A stretch of 64,000 nt of DNA from Streptomyces ambofaciens ATCC 23877 (GCF_001267885.1 NZ_CP012382.1:2467001-2531000); one strand, 5' to 3'. Shown: positions 50,561-59,207, numbered from the stretch's first letter. Translations and numbers: made by a program. The notes: generated by a model not told the origin, from the sequence alone.

Positions 50561-51931
50561 GTGGAACAGCAGGAAGAGCCGCCGCAGGAGCCGCGGGAGC
50601 AGGCCACGGGCCACTCGTGCCCGGAGTGCGGCACGCCCAGGAGAGCCGACAACACGCCCTCCTGCGCCTGCGGAACGCGGGCGTCCGACGCCCTGCGCGC
50701 TACCCGCACGGCCCAGGCGGCAGCGGCGGAGGACTTCGACCCGCTGCGCATACGGCCCTACGTGGACCTGGACGGCCAGGGCGAGCCACCGGCACCGGGG
50801 CCCGGCTCGGCAGCGGCAGCGGCACCGGCACCCGGGGGCGGCGCAGCGCCGATGTCCGGGCCCGGCGGCTCGGCACCGGCGCCCGCAACACCCGGGCCCA
50901 TGGCCTCCGGAAGCGACCGGGCCGCCATGGCCAAGCCTGCGACACCCCCACCCGGCACGCCGTCCGCCCCCGGCGCGACGCCCGCACCCGGCACGTCACC
51001 CGCTCCCGGCACCGCTTCCTCCCCCGGAACGGCGACGCCCCCGTCCGCGGCACCCCCGGCAGGAACACCCACCGCCCACGCGCCGGACGAGGACGCCACC
51101 ATGACGCTGCGCGCCGTCGGCGCGGGCTCGGGCGGCTCGGGCGGCTCGGCGCCGACTGAGGCGACGGAGGCGACCTCCGTGCTGCCCACTCCCCTGGCAC
51201 CCTCGACCGACGCGCCCAGCGCGCACGACCTGCGCCTGTTCGAGACGGGGGCGTCGCCCGCCGCGCCGCCGGAGCCCGCCGCGGAAGGCACCTCCGGCGG
51301 ACGTCCGCCGCGCAGGCGCCGTCGGGGCGTACTGCTCAGCGCCGCCGGGGCACTCGTGGTCGTGGTGGGCGCGGCCGGGTTCGCGAGCGGACTGTTCTCC
51401 TACGAGACGCCCTCGCGGGACGGGGCGTCGCCGGACGAGGTCCGCGCGAGCGTGCCGGCCCCGTCCACCGACGCGGCGTCCACGGCACCCGTGCCGAGCC
51501 CCACGTCCGCCCGGCCGACCTCCCCGTCGCCGTCCCCGTCCGCCTCCGCGTCCCCCAGCGCGAGTCCGTCGGCCTCACCGTCCCCGTCGGCGTCGAGCGC
51601 CTCACCCACACCGTCCCCGTCGGCCGAGCCGACGCAGACCACGACGACCGCGCCGGCCGAGGACCCGACGCGGGAGTCCGACGACGACGACCGGGACCGG
51701 GACGGCGGCTCCGCGCTGCACCGCGGCGACCGCGGCCCCGAGGTCACCGAGCTCCAGCAGCGCCTGACCCAGCTGTACCTCTACACCGGCGAGATCCACG
51801 GCACCTACGACCACCGGGTCGAGGACGCGGTCCGCACCTTCCAGTGGGCGCGCGGCATCCGCTCCGACGAGCTCGGCGTCTACGGGCAGGACACCCGGCG
51901 CCAACTGGAGTCGGAGACACGGGAGCCGTGA
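50561..51931 (+). CDS. Zinc-ribbon / transmembrane / peptidoglycan-binding protein
   Basis: Protein of 456 aa with an unusual order of parts: a cytosolic N-terminal zinc ribbon (CPECGTPRRADN, CACGTR, residues about 19-45), a long Pro/Ala/Gly-rich disordered region (65-240), a basic patch and one membrane span (RRRRRGVLLSAAGALVVVVG, about 268-290), a Ser/Pro-rich extracellular stretch (305-385), and a C-terminal PG_binding_1 domain (RGDRGPEVTELQQRLTQLYL...YDHRVEDAVRTFQWARG). It may couple wall status to a cytosolic partner. GTG at 50561 after GGGAGG. The 462 bp after it hold a 39-bp repeat and no gene. Confidence 0.85.
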   Translation: MEQQEEPPQEPREQATGHSCPECGTPRRADNTPSCACGTRASDALRATRTAQAAAAEDFDPLRIRPYVDLDGQGEPPAPGPGSAAAAAPAPGGGAAPMSGPGGSAPAPATPGPMASGSDRAAMAKPATPPPGTPSAPGATPAPGTSPAPGTASSPGTATPPSAAPPAGTPTAHAPDEDATMTLRAVGAGSGGSGGSAPTEATEATSVLPTPLAPSTDAPSAHDLRLFETGASPAAPPEPAAEGTSGGRPPRRRRRGVLLSAAGALVVVVGAAGFASGLFSYETPSRDGASPDEVRASVPAPSTDAASTAPVPSPTSARPTSPSPSPSASASPSASPSASPSPSASSASPTPSPSAEPTQTTTTAPAEDPTRESDDDDRDRDGGSALHRGDRGPEVTELQQRLTQLYLYTGEIHGTYDHRVEDAVRTFQWARGIRSDELGVYGQDTRRQLESETREP

Positions 51932-51952
51932 GCGCGGGCGCCGGAACCCGCC

Positions 51953-52108
51953 GGCGCCCACCCGCACAAAACCTCCGGGCCCCGCCCCTCCGACACCCAC
52001 CCCACGAAAACCTCCGGCCCCCGACCCGCCGACACCCACCCCACGAAAACCTCCCGCGCCCGACCCGCCGGCACCAGCCCGCGCACATCCCCGGCCCGCG
52101 GCCCGCCG
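51953..52108. repeat. 39-bp tandem repeat
   Basis: About three and a half copies of a 39-bp unit (core GACACCCACCCCACGAAAAC, 51992-52030 and 52031-52069 best preserved) in the non-coding gap between the PG-binding protein gene and the HAD gene. The reverse frame is open and gives FVGWVSAGRGPEV-type 13-residue repeats but has no credible start. The remainder to 52393 is C-rich with no gene seen. Confidence 0.8.
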
Positions 52109-52393
52109 ACATCCACCCGCACGAAACCAGGCCGCCCCGGAGCTCCCCGGACGGAACCCCGGGCCCCAGCCGGCGAGAACCGCCCGCCACGAGACCCCCG
52201 GGACCCCACGAAACCCCCCGGCCTCCGGGCTCCGGGCTCCGGGCTCCGGAAACCACCAGGCCCCCCGCCCAACGACGAGAACCCACAGGCTGCCACCCGA
52301 AGGGAACCGCAGGCTCCGCCCCGCGAGAAGTCCAGGGCATCAGCCGGCCCGAGGGAGCCCGCCGCCAGGCGGCAACGGCCGCACCGGCCGCCG

Positions 52394-53059
52394 TCAGCCG
52401 ATGTGCAGCCGCAGCGTCCCGTCCGCGCCGGCCTCCACCCGTACCCGCGTCAGGTCCTCCACGACCACGTCCGGCCCGTGGAGCCCGGCCCGGGGACCGA
52501 CCCCCACGACCCGCATCCCGGCGGCGCGGGCGGCGGTGATGCCGGCGCCGGAGTCCTCGAAGGCGATGCAGTCGGCGGGGGCGATGCCCAGCTCGGCGGC
52601 GCCCTTGAGGAAGCCCTCGGGGTCGGGCTTGCTGGCGCCGACGGACTCGGCGGTGACCCGGACGTCCGGCTGCGCGAGCCCGGCGGCGGCCATCCGCGCC
52701 GTGGACAGCGGCACGTCCGCCGACGTCACCAGGGCGTGCGGCAGGCCGTGCAGCGAGGCCAGGAACTCCGGCGCCCCGGGGATCGCGACGACGCCCTCGG
52801 TGTCGGCGGTCTCCTCGGCGAGCATGCGCGCGTTGTCGGCGTGGTTCTGCTCCATGGGCCGGTCCGGCAGCAGCAGCGCCATCGACGCGTAGCCCTGCCG
52901 CCCGTGGACGACCTTCATGACCTCGTCGCCGTCCAGCCCGTGCCGGTCGGCCCAGCGCCGCCAGACGCGCTCGACGGCGGCGTCCGAGTTGACGAGGGTG
53001 CCGTCCATGTCCAGCAGCAGGGCACGGGCGGTGAGAACGGTGGTGGCGGTGGCCGTCAT
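52394..53059 (-). CDS. HAD-superfamily sugar-phosphatase-like hydrolase
   Basis: Cytosolic phosphatase of the HAD-IA (beta-phosphoglucomutase/DOG phosphatase) group, 221 aa. Motif I LLLDMDGTLVNSD near residues 15-27, motif II LVTSADV, motif III Lys in VGASKPDPEGFL and motif IV CIAFEDSGAGITAA are complete; the cap lies between I and II. Sugar phosphates such as 2-deoxyglucose-6-phosphate or glycerol-3-phosphate are probable substrates. Start ATG at 53057-53059; an in-frame extension to 53089 lacks family support. It is downstream (250 bp) of the GDT1 gene on the same strand. Confidence 0.9.
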   Translation of the reverse strand: MTATATTVLTARALLLDMDGTLVNSDAAVERVWRRWADRHGLDGDEVMKVVHGRQGYASMALLLPDRPMEQNHADNARMLAEETADTEGVVAIPGAPEFLASLHGLPHALVTSADVPLSTARMAAAGLAQPDVRVTAESVGASKPDPEGFLKGAAELGIAPADCIAFEDSGAGITAARAAGMRVVGVGPRAGLHGPDVVVEDLTRVRVEAGADGTLRLHIG

Positions 53060-53308
53060 CGGCAGACTCCAGACGCGGGGAGGAAACAAGGCGGCCCCGC
53101 CCGCCGGTCAGGGAGAACGGGCGGGAGCCACTTTGTTCATCCACGGTACAAAACACACCGGGGATCGCGCCACCGCTCCGCGGAAACGTTCACGTGCCGT
53201 TCGCCTCACCCGGCACCCGGCACCCGTCCCGCGCCACCCCGCCCGCGCCCGGGCCACGCCCGGGACGCGCCCGCACGCCACCCGCCCGCGGGCCGCCGCT
53301 CGGCACGT

Positions 53309-53890
53309 TCAGCCCGCGACCGCCTCCCAGAGGCTCCACACGCCGAGGCCCAGCATCAGCAGCGCCGCGATCTTGGTGATCAGCGCCAGCGGCACCCGCT
53401 TCATCAGGGCCTTCCCGCCGACGATGCCGAGACCGGCCACCGCCCACAGCGCGAGCACCGCACCGAGGCCGACGGAAAGCGGGTCGTCGTAGCGGGCCGC
53501 GAGGTTCGCCGTCATGATCTGCGTGAGGTCGCCGAACTCGGCGACCAGGATGAGCATGAAGCCCGCCCCGGAGACCTTCCAGAAGGACTGGTCCTCCGGC
53601 TTGCGGATCTCCTCGTCCTCGTCGTCCTTCTTCATCAGCAGCACGGCCGCGCCGCCGAGGAACAGCACGCCGGTGACCGCGTGCACGATCTGCTGCGGCA
53701 GCAGGGTGAGCACGCTGCCGGCCGCGACCGCGAGCACGACGTGCAGCAGGAACGCGGCGGCCACGCCGGCGAAGACGTAGGAGGCCCGGTAGCGGGTGCC
53801 GAGCACGAGGCCGGCGAGCGCGGTCTTGTCCGGCAGTTCGGCGAGGAAGACGACGCCGAAGACGACGGCCGTCACGGTCAGGCTGATCAA
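53309..53890 (-). CDS. TMEM165/GDT1-family manganese exporter
   Basis: Integral membrane cation exporter of the UPF0016/GDT1 family, 193 aa with six spans in two repeats. Each repeat has the hallmark E-x-G/P-D-K/R motif: FLAELPDKTALAGLVLG near residue 15 and LVAEFGDLTQIMTANLAA near 115; an acidic loop (KKDDEDEEIRKPED) joins them. Bacterial members export Mn2+. The start is TTG at 53888-53890 with GAGG 6 nt upstream. A yybP-ykoY-type riboswitch lies in the 200-nt leader, so Mn2+ should induce it. Confidence 0.93.
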   Translation of the reverse strand: MISLTVTAVVFGVVFLAELPDKTALAGLVLGTRYRASYVFAGVAAAFLLHVVLAVAAGSVLTLLPQQIVHAVTGVLFLGGAAVLLMKKDDEDEEIRKPEDQSFWKVSGAGFMLILVAEFGDLTQIMTANLAARYDDPLSVGLGAVLALWAVAGLGIVGGKALMKRVPLALITKIAALLMLGLGVWSLWEAVAG

Positions 53891-53989
53891 GGGATCCTCT
53901 ATCGGTCGGGGCCGCCCCACCGAGAGTGCTGGTCCTGCGCTGCGGACACCTCGGCACGGCAGCACACGGTCGCCCCCGCCGTACGGCGC

Positions 53990-54112
53990 GGGCGTGCACT
54001 GCTTGCCGAAGGTCTCGCTGGCCGGCCCCGCGCACGAGGCCTGCCTCCGGGCGCCGGCTCAGACGAGCTGAGCAGTATGTCGACGGTCCGGCGAAGAGCT
54101 ACTCCCCTTCTG
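53990..54112 (-). ncRNA. yybP-ykoY manganese riboswitch
   Basis: In the GDT1 leader, read on the minus strand, the family's conserved elements appear in order: GGGGAGTAGC (54099-54108), a stem GCTCAG / CTGAGC around CTCGT (54057-54073), and GCGAGACCTTCGGC including GAGACCTT (54009-54016). A P1-like helix ACTGCT / AGCAGT brackets the second part. This motif senses Mn2+ and usually precedes GDT1/MntP-type exporters, matching the gene here. Exact ends are estimated. Confidence 0.85.
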
Positions 54113-54313
54113 CGCCGTCCATAGTACGCGAGCCCCCGCGCGGCATCGAGGGGCGAAGGTCCCGGGGCGGACTGGTCACGAGTCCTGTCAGACCCGTAGA
54201 CGCGCCATGCACACGTCACTAACTTCTTACCGACCGCACACCTGTGCGCCATGCGGCGTCGCGAGCATTCCCCTGCCCGCGTCCCAACACCCCCACCCCC
54301 CAAGGGAGTTCGC

Positions 54314-54958
54314 ATGCCCAAGTTCTACGCGCGTCGACGGCTCGGTTTCCTCGCCGCGTTCACCGGACTCATAGCCTCCGCCGGGCTCCTCAACGGCCCG
54401 GCCGCCTCCGCCGCCCTCCCCACCCCGGTCAGCGGCGCCACCGCCCGCTCCTACCTCGCCACCCTCACGGTGAAGACGGAGAGCCGCACCGGCTACGACC
54501 GCGACCTCTTCCCGCACTGGATCACGCAGTCCGGCGCCTGCAACACCCGCGAGACCGTCCTCAAGCGCGACGGCTCGGGCGTCGTCACCGACTCCTCCTG
54601 CGCCGCCACCAGCGGCAGCTGGTACTCCCCCTACGACGGCGCCACCTGGTCAGCCGCCGCCGACGTGGACATCGACCACCTCGTCCCGCTCGCCGAGGCC
54701 TGGGACTCGGGCGCCGGAGCCTGGACCACCTCCCGGCGCCAGTCCTTCGCCAACGACCTGACCCGCCCCCAGCTCCTCGCGGTCACCGACAACGTCAACC
54801 AGTCCAAGGGCGACCAGGACCCGGCCACCTGGATCCCCTCGCGCACCGCCTACCGCTGCACATACGCCCGAGCCTGGGTACAGGTGAAGTACTACTACGA
54901 CCTCTCGGTGGACTCCGCCGAGAAGTCGGCCCTGCAGAACCAGCTCGCGAACTGCTGA
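54314..54958 (+). CDS. Secreted HNH-type nuclease (DUF1524-like)
   Basis: Exported protein of 214 aa with a Sec signal (residues 1-34, ASA). The nuclease signature is DVDIDHLVPLAEAWDSG near residue 117 (catalytic His in DH), followed by RQSFANDLTRPQLLAVTDNV and NQSKGDQDPATW with the metal-binding Asn/Lys. Two Cys pairs (GACNT/SSCAA and YRCTY/NC) suggest disulfides, suited to an extracellular enzyme. Related streptomycete enzymes degrade external DNA for nutrients. ATG at 54314 with AAGGGAG upstream. Its leader faces the Mn riboswitch divergently, 423 bp between start codons. Confidence 0.9.
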   Translation: MPKFYARRRLGFLAAFTGLIASAGLLNGPAASAALPTPVSGATARSYLATLTVKTESRTGYDRDLFPHWITQSGACNTRETVLKRDGSGVVTDSSCAATSGSWYSPYDGATWSAAADVDIDHLVPLAEAWDSGAGAWTTSRRQSFANDLTRPQLLAVTDNVNQSKGDQDPATWIPSRTAYRCTYARAWVQVKYYYDLSVDSAEKSALQNQLANC

Positions 54959-55046
54959 AGCCCCGTCCACCACGTGTTCGGCGCGGAGCCTGCCCGTCGG
55001 CCTCCGTCGTTCCGTACCGTACGGGGCGACGGAGGAGGGGATCACC

Positions 55047-56681
55047 ATGGCCGGACTGCGCCTGGGACCACTGCTGAGATACACCGACGGCTCGTGCGCG
55101 ACCGTCTGGGTCGAGACCGACCGGCCCTGCACCGCCGAGGTGCGCTGCGCCGACGGCGCCCGGGGCACGGCCCGCACCTTCCGCATCGCGGGCCACCACT
55201 ACGCCCTGGTCCAGGTGAGCGGCCTGACGCCGGGCACGGCGACCGCGTACGAGGTCTTCCTCGACGACACGCGCGTGTGGCCGCTGCCCGACTCGCGCTT
55301 CCCGCCGTCGGTGATCGCCACGTCCCCGGCCGACGGGGACATGCGCATCGCCTTCGGTTCGTGCCGCTGGGCCGCGCCCCCGGCCGGCGGGAAGGACCCG
55401 GTGGGCCCCGACGCGCTGGACACCCTGTCCGCCCGCATCGCGGCCGATCCGGAGGGTGCCCGGCCCGACCTGCTGCTCCTACTGGGCGACCAGGTGTACG
55501 CCGACGAGGTCTCCGACGCCACGCGCGAGTGGATCTCCGGCCGCCGGAGCCTGGACCGGGCGCCGGGCGACCAGGTCGCGGACTACGAGGAGTACAGCCA
55601 CCTCTACGACGAGTCGTGGACCGACCCGGACGTGCGCTGGCTGCTGTCCACCGTGCCCAGCTGCATGATCTTCGACGACCACGACGTCATCGACGACTGG
55701 AACACCTCCGCCGCCTGGCTCGCCGACATGCGGGCCACCGACTGGTGGAACGAACGGCTGCTGAGCGGGCTGATGTCCTACTGGGTCTACCAGCAGCTCG
55801 GCAACATGTCCCCCGACGAGCTGGCCGCCGACCCCCTCTACGCGGCCGTCCGCGAGAGCGACGACGGCACCGAGGCGCTCCGCAAGTTCGCCGCCCGGGC
55901 GGACACCGACCCGGCCTCCGTCCGCTGGAGCTACCGGCGCGACTTCGGGCGCGTACGGCTGCTGATGGTCGACTCCCGCGCGGCCCGCGTCCTGGAGGAG
56001 GACCGCCGCACGATGCTCGACCCGGGCGAGGCCGCCTGGCTGCGCGAGCAGGTCATGGACGAGCGGGACTCCTACGACCACCTCCTGATCGGCACCTCCC
56101 TGCCGTGGCTGCTGCCCCACCTGGTGCACGACGTCGAGGCGTGGAACGCCGCGATCTGCGGCGGCGAACGGGGCGCGCGCTGGGCCCGGCAGGGCGAGAA
56201 GATCAGGCGCGGCGCGGACCTGGAGCACTGGGCGGCCTTCCCGTCCTCCTTCGACGCCCTCGCGGACCTGATCGCCGAGGCCGGCACCGGGCCGGGGGCG
56301 CCCGCGACGGTGAGCGTGCTGTCCGGCGACGTCCACCACGCCTACGTGGCCGAACCGTCCTGGCCGGGGCGCGCCCCCGACGCCCGGGTGGCACAGCTGA
56401 CCTGCTCCCCCGTCCACAACTCGGTACCGCTCTCGATCCGGCTCGGCTTCCGCTTCGGCTGGAGCGCCCCGGCGCGGGCCCTCGGCCGGCGCATCGCCCG
56501 GCACGGACGCTGCGCGGCGCCCGCGGTGGGCTGGCGCAAGACCGGCGGCCCCTGGTTCGGCAACCAGATCATGACGCTGACCCTGCGGGGGCGCTCGGCC
56601 CGGCTGCGCCTGGAACAGGCGCGGGCGGAACAGGACGGGACGCCCGCCCTGCGGACGATCACGGAGCGGGAACTGGCGTAG
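55047..56681 (+). CDS. PhoD-like metallophosphatase (no signal peptide)
   Basis: Metallophosphatase of 544 aa, the second PhoD-family gene here. It starts with an Fn3-like PhoD N domain (MAGLRLGPLLRYTDGSCATV, VEVRC...VSGLTPGTATAYEVFLDD), then the metal motifs LLLLLGDQVYADEV near 148, CMIFDDHDVIDDWN near 208, LLMVDSRAARV, LIGTSLPWLLPHLVHDVEAW and SVLSGDVHHAYVAEP. No Tat or Sec signal is visible, unlike the secreted enzyme at the window start, so it is probably cytosolic and acts on an internal phosphoester. ATG at 55047 after GGAGG. The 240 bp after it carry a CebR box and an iron box. Confidence 0.92.
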   Translation: MAGLRLGPLLRYTDGSCATVWVETDRPCTAEVRCADGARGTARTFRIAGHHYALVQVSGLTPGTATAYEVFLDDTRVWPLPDSRFPPSVIATSPADGDMRIAFGSCRWAAPPAGGKDPVGPDALDTLSARIAADPEGARPDLLLLLGDQVYADEVSDATREWISGRRSLDRAPGDQVADYEEYSHLYDESWTDPDVRWLLSTVPSCMIFDDHDVIDDWNTSAAWLADMRATDWWNERLLSGLMSYWVYQQLGNMSPDELAADPLYAAVRESDDGTEALRKFAARADTDPASVRWSYRRDFGRVRLLMVDSRAARVLEEDRRTMLDPGEAAWLREQVMDERDSYDHLLIGTSLPWLLPHLVHDVEAWNAAICGGERGARWARQGEKIRRGADLEHWAAFPSSFDALADLIAEAGTGPGAPATVSVLSGDVHHAYVAEPSWPGRAPDARVAQLTCSPVHNSVPLSIRLGFRFGWSAPARALGRRIARHGRCAAPAVGWRKTGGPWFGNQIMTLTLRGRSARLRLEQARAEQDGTPALRTITERELA

Positions 56682-56745
56682 ACACGAGGCGGACGGGCGG
56701 AGCCGGGTAGGAAACAAGTCATGCGGGCAGGCTCCGCTTTAGGTG

Positions 56746-56759
56746 TGGGAGCGCTCCCA
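56746..56759. promoter_or_regulatory. CebR box without an obvious cellulose gene
   Basis: TGGGAGCGCTCCCA, identical to the box before the LPMO gene, lies in the gap between the PhoD-like gene and the DoxX gene at 56921. No cellulase or sugar-transport gene is near it. Confidence 0.8.
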
Positions 56760-56833
56760 CCTGTGGTGTGGACCGCCGTCGAAGCACAACCGCACGTCAC
56801 GTCATGGCCTAATGTTGAACTTGCAAGTACTCA

Positions 56834-56847
56834 TTAGGCTCACCTAA
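56834..56847 (+). promoter_or_regulatory. Iron box (DmdR/IdeR-type operator)
   Basis: TTAGGCTCACCTAA, matching the 3' two thirds of the actinobacterial iron box (TTAGGTTAGGCTCACCTAA-like), lies about 74 bp before the DoxX start. CTTGCAAG at 56819-56826 is a further small palindrome. It would give iron-repressed expression of the DoxX gene. Confidence 0.7.
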
Positions 56848-56920
56848 CGTGGGCAGCCCACTCGGTTCCGTCCCCCACCGGCCCCCCTCGGGCCGGCCCG
56901 ACCGAAGGAGCACCCCCCAC

Positions 56921-57376
56921 ATGTCCGGACGCCTCGACAGCGCCCAGCCCTACGCCCTCGGCCTGTTCCGCATAGTCGTCGGCCTGCTCTTCGCCTGCCA
57001 CGGCGCCGCCTCCCTCTTCGGCGTCCTGGGCGGCGCGTCGGGCTCCGGCGGCACGATCGACGCCGGCACCTGGCCGGGCTGGTACGCGGCCGTCATCCAG
57101 CTGGTCGGCGGCACCCTCGTACTGCTCGGCCTCGGCACCCGCGCCGCCGCGCTCGTCTCCTCGGGCTCCATGGCCTACGCGTACTTCAAGGTCCACCAGC
57201 CGAGCGCCCTGTGGCCGATGGAGAACGGCGGCGAGGCCTCGGCCATGTTCTGCTGGGCCTTCCTGCTGCTCGTCTTCACCGGTTCCGGCGCCTTCGGCCT
57301 GGACCGCCTGCTCGCCCGGCGCACGTCCGAGCGGGGGGAGTCCGTCGCCGAGCGGAAGACCCCGGTCGCGGCCTGA
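56921..57376 (+). CDS. DoxX-family membrane protein (iron-box associated)
   Basis: Membrane protein of 151 aa with four spans and the DoxX motif ALGLFRIVVGLLFACHGAAS near residues 9-28; GWYAAVIQLVGGTLVLLGLG and ASAMFCWAFLLLVFTGSGAF follow. DoxX proteins take part in redox or thiol-stress defence. ATG at 56921 with AGGAG 8-9 nt upstream; an upstream in-frame ATG (56849) lacks a binding site. The promoter region has an iron box and an orphan CebR box, so regulation by iron and possibly cello-oligosaccharides is suggested. It shares only weak similarity to the other DoxX gene at 3077. Confidence 0.9.
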   Translation: MSGRLDSAQPYALGLFRIVVGLLFACHGAASLFGVLGGASGSGGTIDAGTWPGWYAAVIQLVGGTLVLLGLGTRAAALVSSGSMAYAYFKVHQPSALWPMENGGEASAMFCWAFLLLVFTGSGAFGLDRLLARRTSERGESVAERKTPVAA

Positions 57377-57623
57377 TCCGGGCCGAACGGCCTCCGGCCG
57401 GGGCGCGGCCCCGCACGCCCCGACCACCCCCCCTCGCGAGCGGACACCCCGCCACGTGAGGGGGTGAACACCCCTTCCAGGTGAACGCTCCGTGGTGAAG
57501 ACCCGAGCCCCCTGTGAACTGTCTGTCACACCCCCGGCGTACGCTGTATGGCTGTCACCGGCCGCTCCTGCCGTCCCCGCGTCCCGCGGCATGGCCCGGC
57601 CCACGGGGGAGGAACGGGGAGTT

Positions 57624-58265
57624 GTGGTGGTCGAAGGTCTCGGCAGTATCGGTTCGCTGGTCAGCAGTCCATGGATCTATGTGGTGGTGGCCGTCTCCGT
57701 GCTCCTCGACATCTTTCTGCCGGTCCTGCCGAGCGGTGTGCTGGTGATCACGGCGGCCACCGCGGCCGCCGCGGGATCGGGCGCGGCGGCGGCCGGGCGG
57801 GTCCCGCAGGACGTGCCCGACATCCTGGTCCTGACGCTGTGCGCGGCGACCGCCTCGGTCCTCGGCGACCTGGCGGTCTACCGCCTCGCCTGGCGCGGCG
57901 GTCCGCGTCTGGACCGCGCCATCGCCCGTTCCCGTCGCCTGGCGACGGCGCAGGAACGTCTCGGCGGGGCGCTCGCCCGCGGTGGCGGCGCCCTGGTCGT
58001 CGTGGCCCGTTTCGCCCCGGCCGGGCGCTCGGTGGTCTCCCTGCTCGCCGGCACCGCCCACCGCCGGGTGCGCGAGTTCCTCCCCTGGTCGGCCCTGGCC
58101 GGACTGGCCTGGGCCGCCTACAGCGTCGCCCTCGGCTACTTCGGCGGCCAGTGGCTGGGCGCCACCTGGCTGGCGACCGGGGTGTCACTGGCCGCCCTCT
58201 TCGGCGCGGGCGCGGGGGCCGCGTACCTGATGCGCCGCCGGCCCCGGGCGACGGAGGCTTCGTAG
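57624..58265 (+). CDS. DedA/SNARE-associated (VTT) family membrane protein
   Basis: Polytopic membrane protein of 213 aa in the DedA/VTT family, probably a lipid (undecaprenyl-phosphate or PE) flippase or transporter. Landmarks: LDIFLPVLPSGVLVITAATA near residue 28, VLGDLAVYRLAWRGGPRLDR, the conserved Arg-containing loop VVARFAPAGRSVVSLLAG and GLAWAAYSVALGYFGGQWLG. The GTG at 57624 is chosen behind GGGGA; a start at ATG 57591 is also possible. A second DedA gene lies at 62987. The gap 57377-57623 has no gene. Confidence 0.86.
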   Translation: MVVEGLGSIGSLVSSPWIYVVVAVSVLLDIFLPVLPSGVLVITAATAAAAGSGAAAAGRVPQDVPDILVLTLCAATASVLGDLAVYRLAWRGGPRLDRAIARSRRLATAQERLGGALARGGGALVVVARFAPAGRSVVSLLAGTAHRRVREFLPWSALAGLAWAAYSVALGYFGGQWLGATWLATGVSLAALFGAGAGAAYLMRRRPRATEAS

Positions 58266-58320
58266 CGGACGGGTCCCGCGGAGGGCGCGCGCCGGTCCAC
58301 GGCCGCGGGGGCAAGGAGCG

Positions 58321-58554
58321 TCACGAGGCCTTCCGGGCGCCGGCACCTCCCCGTACCTCCAGGCCGTCCAGCAGCTCGGCCGTGGCCGCGGTGATCGTCT
58401 CCACGGCCCGCTCGAAGACCTCCCGGTTGTGCGCGGCCGGCGCGCGGAACCCCGAGACCTTGCGCACGTACTGCAGGGCGGCGGCCCTGATCTCGTCCCC
58501 GGTGGCCTCCTCGGCCAGCACCGGCGGACGCAGTGTCTTGATGCTGCGGCACAT
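58321..58554 (-). CDS. DUF2277 protein
   Basis: Small cytosolic protein of 77 aa matching DUF2277: MCRSIKTLRPP at the start, EIRAAALQYVRKVSGFRAPA in the middle and the helical end VFERAVETITAATAELLDGL. The conserved MCRxIK start is typical, and the family is widespread but uncharacterised. It lies 4 bp downstream of the GNAT gene on the same strand, so translation is coupled. Confidence 0.9.
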   Translation of the reverse strand: MCRSIKTLRPPVLAEEATGDEIRAAALQYVRKVSGFRAPAAHNREVFERAVETITAATAELLDGLEVRGGAGARKAS

Positions 58555-58558
58555 GAGG

Positions 58559-59092
58559 TCAGTCTCCCTTCTCCAGGTCCACCCGCCAGTCGTTCGACCG
58601 GATCCAGTGGCCCTTCGGATACTCGAAGTCGGCCTGTCCCAGCAGGGTGAAGCCGGCCCTGCGGCAGACCGCGTTGGAGGCGGCGTGGCCGACGTCCGGG
58701 AAGGCGTGCAGATACCGGTGCGGGCCGGCGGCGCGGGCGGCCCGCATCACCGCGCGGGCCGCCCGGACGGCCAGCCCGCGCCCCTGGAACTCGGCCAGCA
58801 CCGCCCATCCGGTCTCCCAGACCTCGGCGCCCCGCCAGGTCCGCTGCCAGTACCCGATCGAGCCGACGGTCTCGCCACCGTCCGCCAGCGCCACCCGGTA
58901 CATCCGTCCCGTCCTCAGCTCGGTGTACCTCCTGTGCCGGCCGAGGAGCTGCTCCTCGCTCTCCGGGCCGCCCAGGTGCGCGGTCATCTCCGGGCTGTTG
59001 GTCCTGCGCAGCAGCCACAGGTCCTGCTCCGCCCAGGGGATCAGGCGCACCCGCTCCGCGTCGCTCCCGCTCCACTCGCCCACGCCGTCCAT
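58559..59092 (-). CDS. GNAT-family acetyltransferase
   Basis: Cytosolic N-acetyltransferase of 177 aa in the RimJ/RimL-like group. The fold is readable from VRLIPWAEQDLWLLRRTNSP and TVGSIGYWQRTWRGAEVWET through the acetyl-CoA loop AEFQGRGLAVRAARAVMRAA to HAASNAVCRRAGFTLLGQAD. Start ATG at 59090-59092; upstream extension is not conserved in character. First gene of a two-gene operon with DUF2277. Acceptor unknown. Confidence 0.88.
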   Translation of the reverse strand: MDGVGEWSGSDAERVRLIPWAEQDLWLLRRTNSPEMTAHLGGPESEEQLLGRHRRYTELRTGRMYRVALADGGETVGSIGYWQRTWRGAEVWETGWAVLAEFQGRGLAVRAARAVMRAARAAGPHRYLHAFPDVGHAASNAVCRRAGFTLLGQADFEYPKGHWIRSNDWRVDLEKGD

Positions 59093-59207
59093 GCTCCTCA
59101 CGGTAGAGCAGGGGTCTGACACCGGCCCCGGCCGCGAGGGCCACCCTTTCGCGTGAACCACCGAAGGGAACGCGCGCCTCAAAATCGAACAGGCGTATCA
59201 TTGGGCC

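Noticed and set aside
51880..52296. Minus-strand gene over the 39-bp repeat
   Set aside because: Gly/Arg/Val-rich 13-residue repeats with no start signal, and it overlaps the end of the supported PG-binding gene.
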